The notes below the pieces were generated by a model. It had not been told where the DNA came from. It made no database searches and was given only the letters and a program-made list of their open reading frames with translations. Below are positions 62,149 to 64,000 of a stretch of DNA of 64,000 nucleotides, one piece after another (within the stretch, counting starts at the first letter, position 1; each line of letters opens with the position of its first letter). This DNA comes from Pseudoflavitalea rhizosphaerae. Its GTDB lineage: Bacteria; Bacteroidota; Bacteroidia; Chitinophagales; Chitinophagaceae. The stretch is from positions 354,039 through 418,038 of the forward strand of contig NZ_RCSU01000005.1 of NCBI RefSeq assembly GCF_003991355.1, in the 5' to 3' direction. Both the position numbers and the translations under genes were made by a program.

Positions 62149-63786
62149 TTATTTTTCGTCCTGAATGCCTGGCGGGACCTCCGAGATAGTGAAGTAGAAA
62201 GTACTTCCGATGCCGGGCATTGATTCTACCCAGATCTCTCCGCCGTGCAATTCTACGATTTTTTTGCAATGCGCCAGCCCAATACCTGAACCTTCATAGT
62301 CTTTTTTATTGTGAAGACGCTGAAAGATCACGAATATCCTGTCGCGGTGCTGCTGATCGATGCCAATGCCATTATCACTGACGGCGAATTTCCAGAAGCC
62401 GGGGATCCTGGTAACAGTGATGCTGATCTCCGGTTGTTCGCCGCGTTTCCTGAATTTGATGGCATTGCTGATCAGGTTTTGAAAAAGCAGTTTCAATTCA
62501 GTTGGGAAAGTATATAGTACAGGTAATGTATCTGTATGGATCTTTGCTTTGTTCTCTTTTATATTATTGTCCATATCCGCCAGCACTTCATGCAGCAGGA
62601 TATTACAGTCGGCCAGTACAAATGCAATGGCCCTGCCGATACGCGAATACACCAGCAGGTCCTTGATCAGTGTTCTCATGCGGTCGGACGCATTCAGGAT
62701 ATATTCGAGATATTTATCTGCGTTCTCATCCAGGCGGCCTTTGTATTGTTTGTTGAGCAGTCCAACAAAACCGGAAACTGTTTTGAGTGGCTCCTGAAGA
62801 TCATGTGAGGCAACGTAGGCGAATTGTTCCAGCTCTTTGTTTTTCCGCTCCAGTTCCATTGTTCTGTTTTCCACTTTCTTCTCCAGGTCTGCATTGGCTT
62901 CCTTGATCTCGTTCTGCAATTTCTCCAGTTCCAGGGCCATGGCATTGAAGTCGTTGGCCAGAACGCCGATCTCATCTTTGGAATACACTTTGGCTTTTAC
63001 ACTGAAGTCTCCTTTGCCAACTGCATTTGCTGATTTGAGAATGGTATCGATACCTTTGGAAATGCCCCTGCTAACCACAATAGCCAGGATAAGGCCAGTG
63101 AACTCAACAGTAATAGCAATACTGAGCAGGATACGCAGGATAAGCTTTTCCAACCAACGGGAGCCTTCGCCCAATTGGAGGCTGAAGTCATTCTCAAGTA
63201 TGGTAAACCGGTTGTTCATGGTTTCCAGTTCATCCATAATTGCGTTTATACGCTCCTGTGAGCGCGCAGGACTTTGAATTTCGGTCTGTAACTTTTCACC
63301 GATAGCAATAAACTGTGGCAACATCCCGTCTGCTTCAATCCATGCAACAATTGCCTTATTTATATATTCCACCCAGTAAAACCGGGAGAACAGGTTGAGC
63401 ATGCCAGTTCCATCATCCGGATGATTACCGCCTTCGATGAAACTTTGCCTGATGATGGCTTCATTACGTTCATCGGCAGGCTTGCTGAATTCTACCAGGG
63501 CTTTATGATCCGCAATTGGAACAGCCAGGCTCAATCTGAATTTTTTGAAATTATCCTCATTGTATGTACGGGCGTAACAGACCAGTTGGTATAAAGCATC
63601 TTTCTGGCCTTTGGACCAGAGAGCTTCTCCATTCACGTAGGCCCTAACAGAGGAAAGGGTATGGATCGAAAAGGCAAGCGCCAGCAGCTCCACTGCAATC
63701 AATGCAGCCATGATGCCAACGGTGAAATACAATTTGGTTTTAATGGATAGGTTCCTGAACCACCTGACTATAGATCGTTTTGCCAT
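62149..63786 (-). CDS. Membrane sensor histidine kinase without a nearby response regulator
   Basis: The 545-residue protein has membrane helices near residues 18-42 and 215-237 with a periplasmic helical sensor of about 170 residues between them. HAMP, coiled coil, HisKA (FAYVASHDLQEPLKTVSGFV, His328) and HATPase domains (NLISNAIKFRKRG, DNGIGIDQQHRDRIF, GSGIGLAHCKKIVE) follow. The HisKA type is that of bacteriophytochrome-like kinases. It is the first gene of an operon with nhaA. No receiver-domain gene lies within the last 3 kb, so the partner is encoded elsewhere. Confidence 0.9.
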   Translation of the reverse strand: MAKRSIVRWFRNLSIKTKLYFTVGIMAALIAVELLALAFSIHTLSSVRAYVNGEALWSKGQKDALYQLVCYARTYNEDNFKKFRLSLAVPIADHKALVEFSKPADERNEAIIRQSFIEGGNHPDDGTGMLNLFSRFYWVEYINKAIVAWIEADGMLPQFIAIGEKLQTEIQSPARSQERINAIMDELETMNNRFTILENDFSLQLGEGSRWLEKLILRILLSIAITVEFTGLILAIVVSRGISKGIDTILKSANAVGKGDFSVKAKVYSKDEIGVLANDFNAMALELEKLQNEIKEANADLEKKVENRTMELERKNKELEQFAYVASHDLQEPLKTVSGFVGLLNKQYKGRLDENADKYLEYILNASDRMRTLIKDLLVYSRIGRAIAFVLADCNILLHEVLADMDNNIKENKAKIHTDTLPVLYTFPTELKLLFQNLISNAIKFRKRGEQPEISITVTRIPGFWKFAVSDNGIGIDQQHRDRIFVIFQRLHNKKDYEGSGIGLAHCKKIVELHGGEIWVESMPGIGSTFYFTISEVPPGIQDEK

Positions 63787-63817
63787 GTAAGAATCGTTGT
63801 TTAAACCCAGACGGGCA

Positions 63818-63825
63818 GAAAGTTA
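63818..63825 (-). promoter_or_regulatory. Possible -7 element of the kinase-nhaA operon
   Basis: TAACTTTC on the minus strand differs at one base from TAnnTTTG and lies about 31 bases before the kinase ATG. No clear -33 element is visible. Confidence 0.35.
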
Positions 63826-63862
63826 TGGAATTTAAACGAAAAGTGGAAGTACAGGACTGTGA

Positions 63863-63966
63863 CTGTCGCTCGCCTCCGGTGAGTGACTGCTGTTTAGTCG
63901 CCTCCGGCGACGCTGTGTTCGCCGGAGGCGAACCAATACAAGTCACTCGCCGGAGGCGAGCGACTG
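63863..63966 (+). repeat. Four-hairpin palindromic repeat, copy D
   Basis: The fourth copy lies upstream of the kinase-nhaA operon. Its loops are TCC, TCC, GGA and GGA like copy C. One arm base is changed (GGTGAG opposite CTCGCC), which still allows a G-T pair. Orientation is the same as in copies A-C. Confidence 0.8.
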
Positions 63967-64000
63967 CCACTGCGTAATAAAGAAAAACCCGCTCCATGGA

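Overview
The window comes from a Bacteroidota chromosome, most likely family Chitinophagaceae (Chitinophaga/Niastella-like). The evidence is three SusC/SusD outer-membrane import pairs, two ECF sigma/FecR anti-sigma modules feeding STN-containing SusC receptors, a type IX secretion (T9SS) C-terminal sorting domain, an EF-G2-type elongation factor, and many Bacteroidota promoters of the TAnnTTTG (-7) type. No tRNA, rRNA, CRISPR array or transposase gene was seen. The genus is an inference.

Layout. 1-1.7 kb: end of a hexuronate-type MFS transporter, overlapped by an SDR dehydrogenase. 1.8-2.6 kb: a SAM methyltransferase. 2.7-11.2 kb: first import locus on the + strand (ECF sigma, FecR, STN-SusC, SusD, a SusCD-associated metallohydrolase-like lipoprotein that has lost its HExxH motif, and an LEA-2-like lipoprotein). 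11.3-13.2 kb: outer-membrane barrel and S41 peptidase lipoprotein. 13.2-15 kb: two membrane-protein units and a small winged-helix regulator, with the same palindromic operator in front of both units. 15.3-21 kb: a TonB receptor, a NamZ-type (DUF1343) protein, a stand-alone adenylation enzyme and a DUF488 protein. 21.3-29 kb: second import locus (ROK regulator, SusC, SusD, arylsulfotransferase-like lipoprotein behind a hairpin). 29-33.7 kb: TPR protein, two-component pair, FtsE-like ATPase. 33.7-34.2 kb: a non-coding 447-bp nested inverted repeat. 34.2-37.4 kb: two glycosyltransferases and a Gfo/Idh dehydrogenase. 37.5-40.2 kb: rpsO and pnp. 40.2-48.9 kb: third import locus, on the minus strand (ECF sigma, FecR, STN-SusC, SusD, FG-GAP protein, DsbD-N-like protein). 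49-64 kb: mostly housekeeping genes (prmA, plsY, M48 protease, dnaG, EF-G2, nhaA), a large T9SS GloVer-repeat protein and an orphan sensor kinase.

How the genes work together. In the first and third loci the expected circuit is substrate-loaded SusC, signalling through its STN domain to FecR, which releases the ECF sigma to transcribe susCD and the lipoprotein/periplasmic genes behind it. The second locus lacks that circuit and instead has a sugar-sensing ROK regulator upstream.

The most unusual non-coding content is two repeat families. One is a four-copy, about 105-bp palindromic element made of four small GC hairpins, always in the same orientation, with arm changes that preserve pairing. 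The other is the 447-bp nested inverted repeat behind ftsE, with a related single arm at 20.66 kb.
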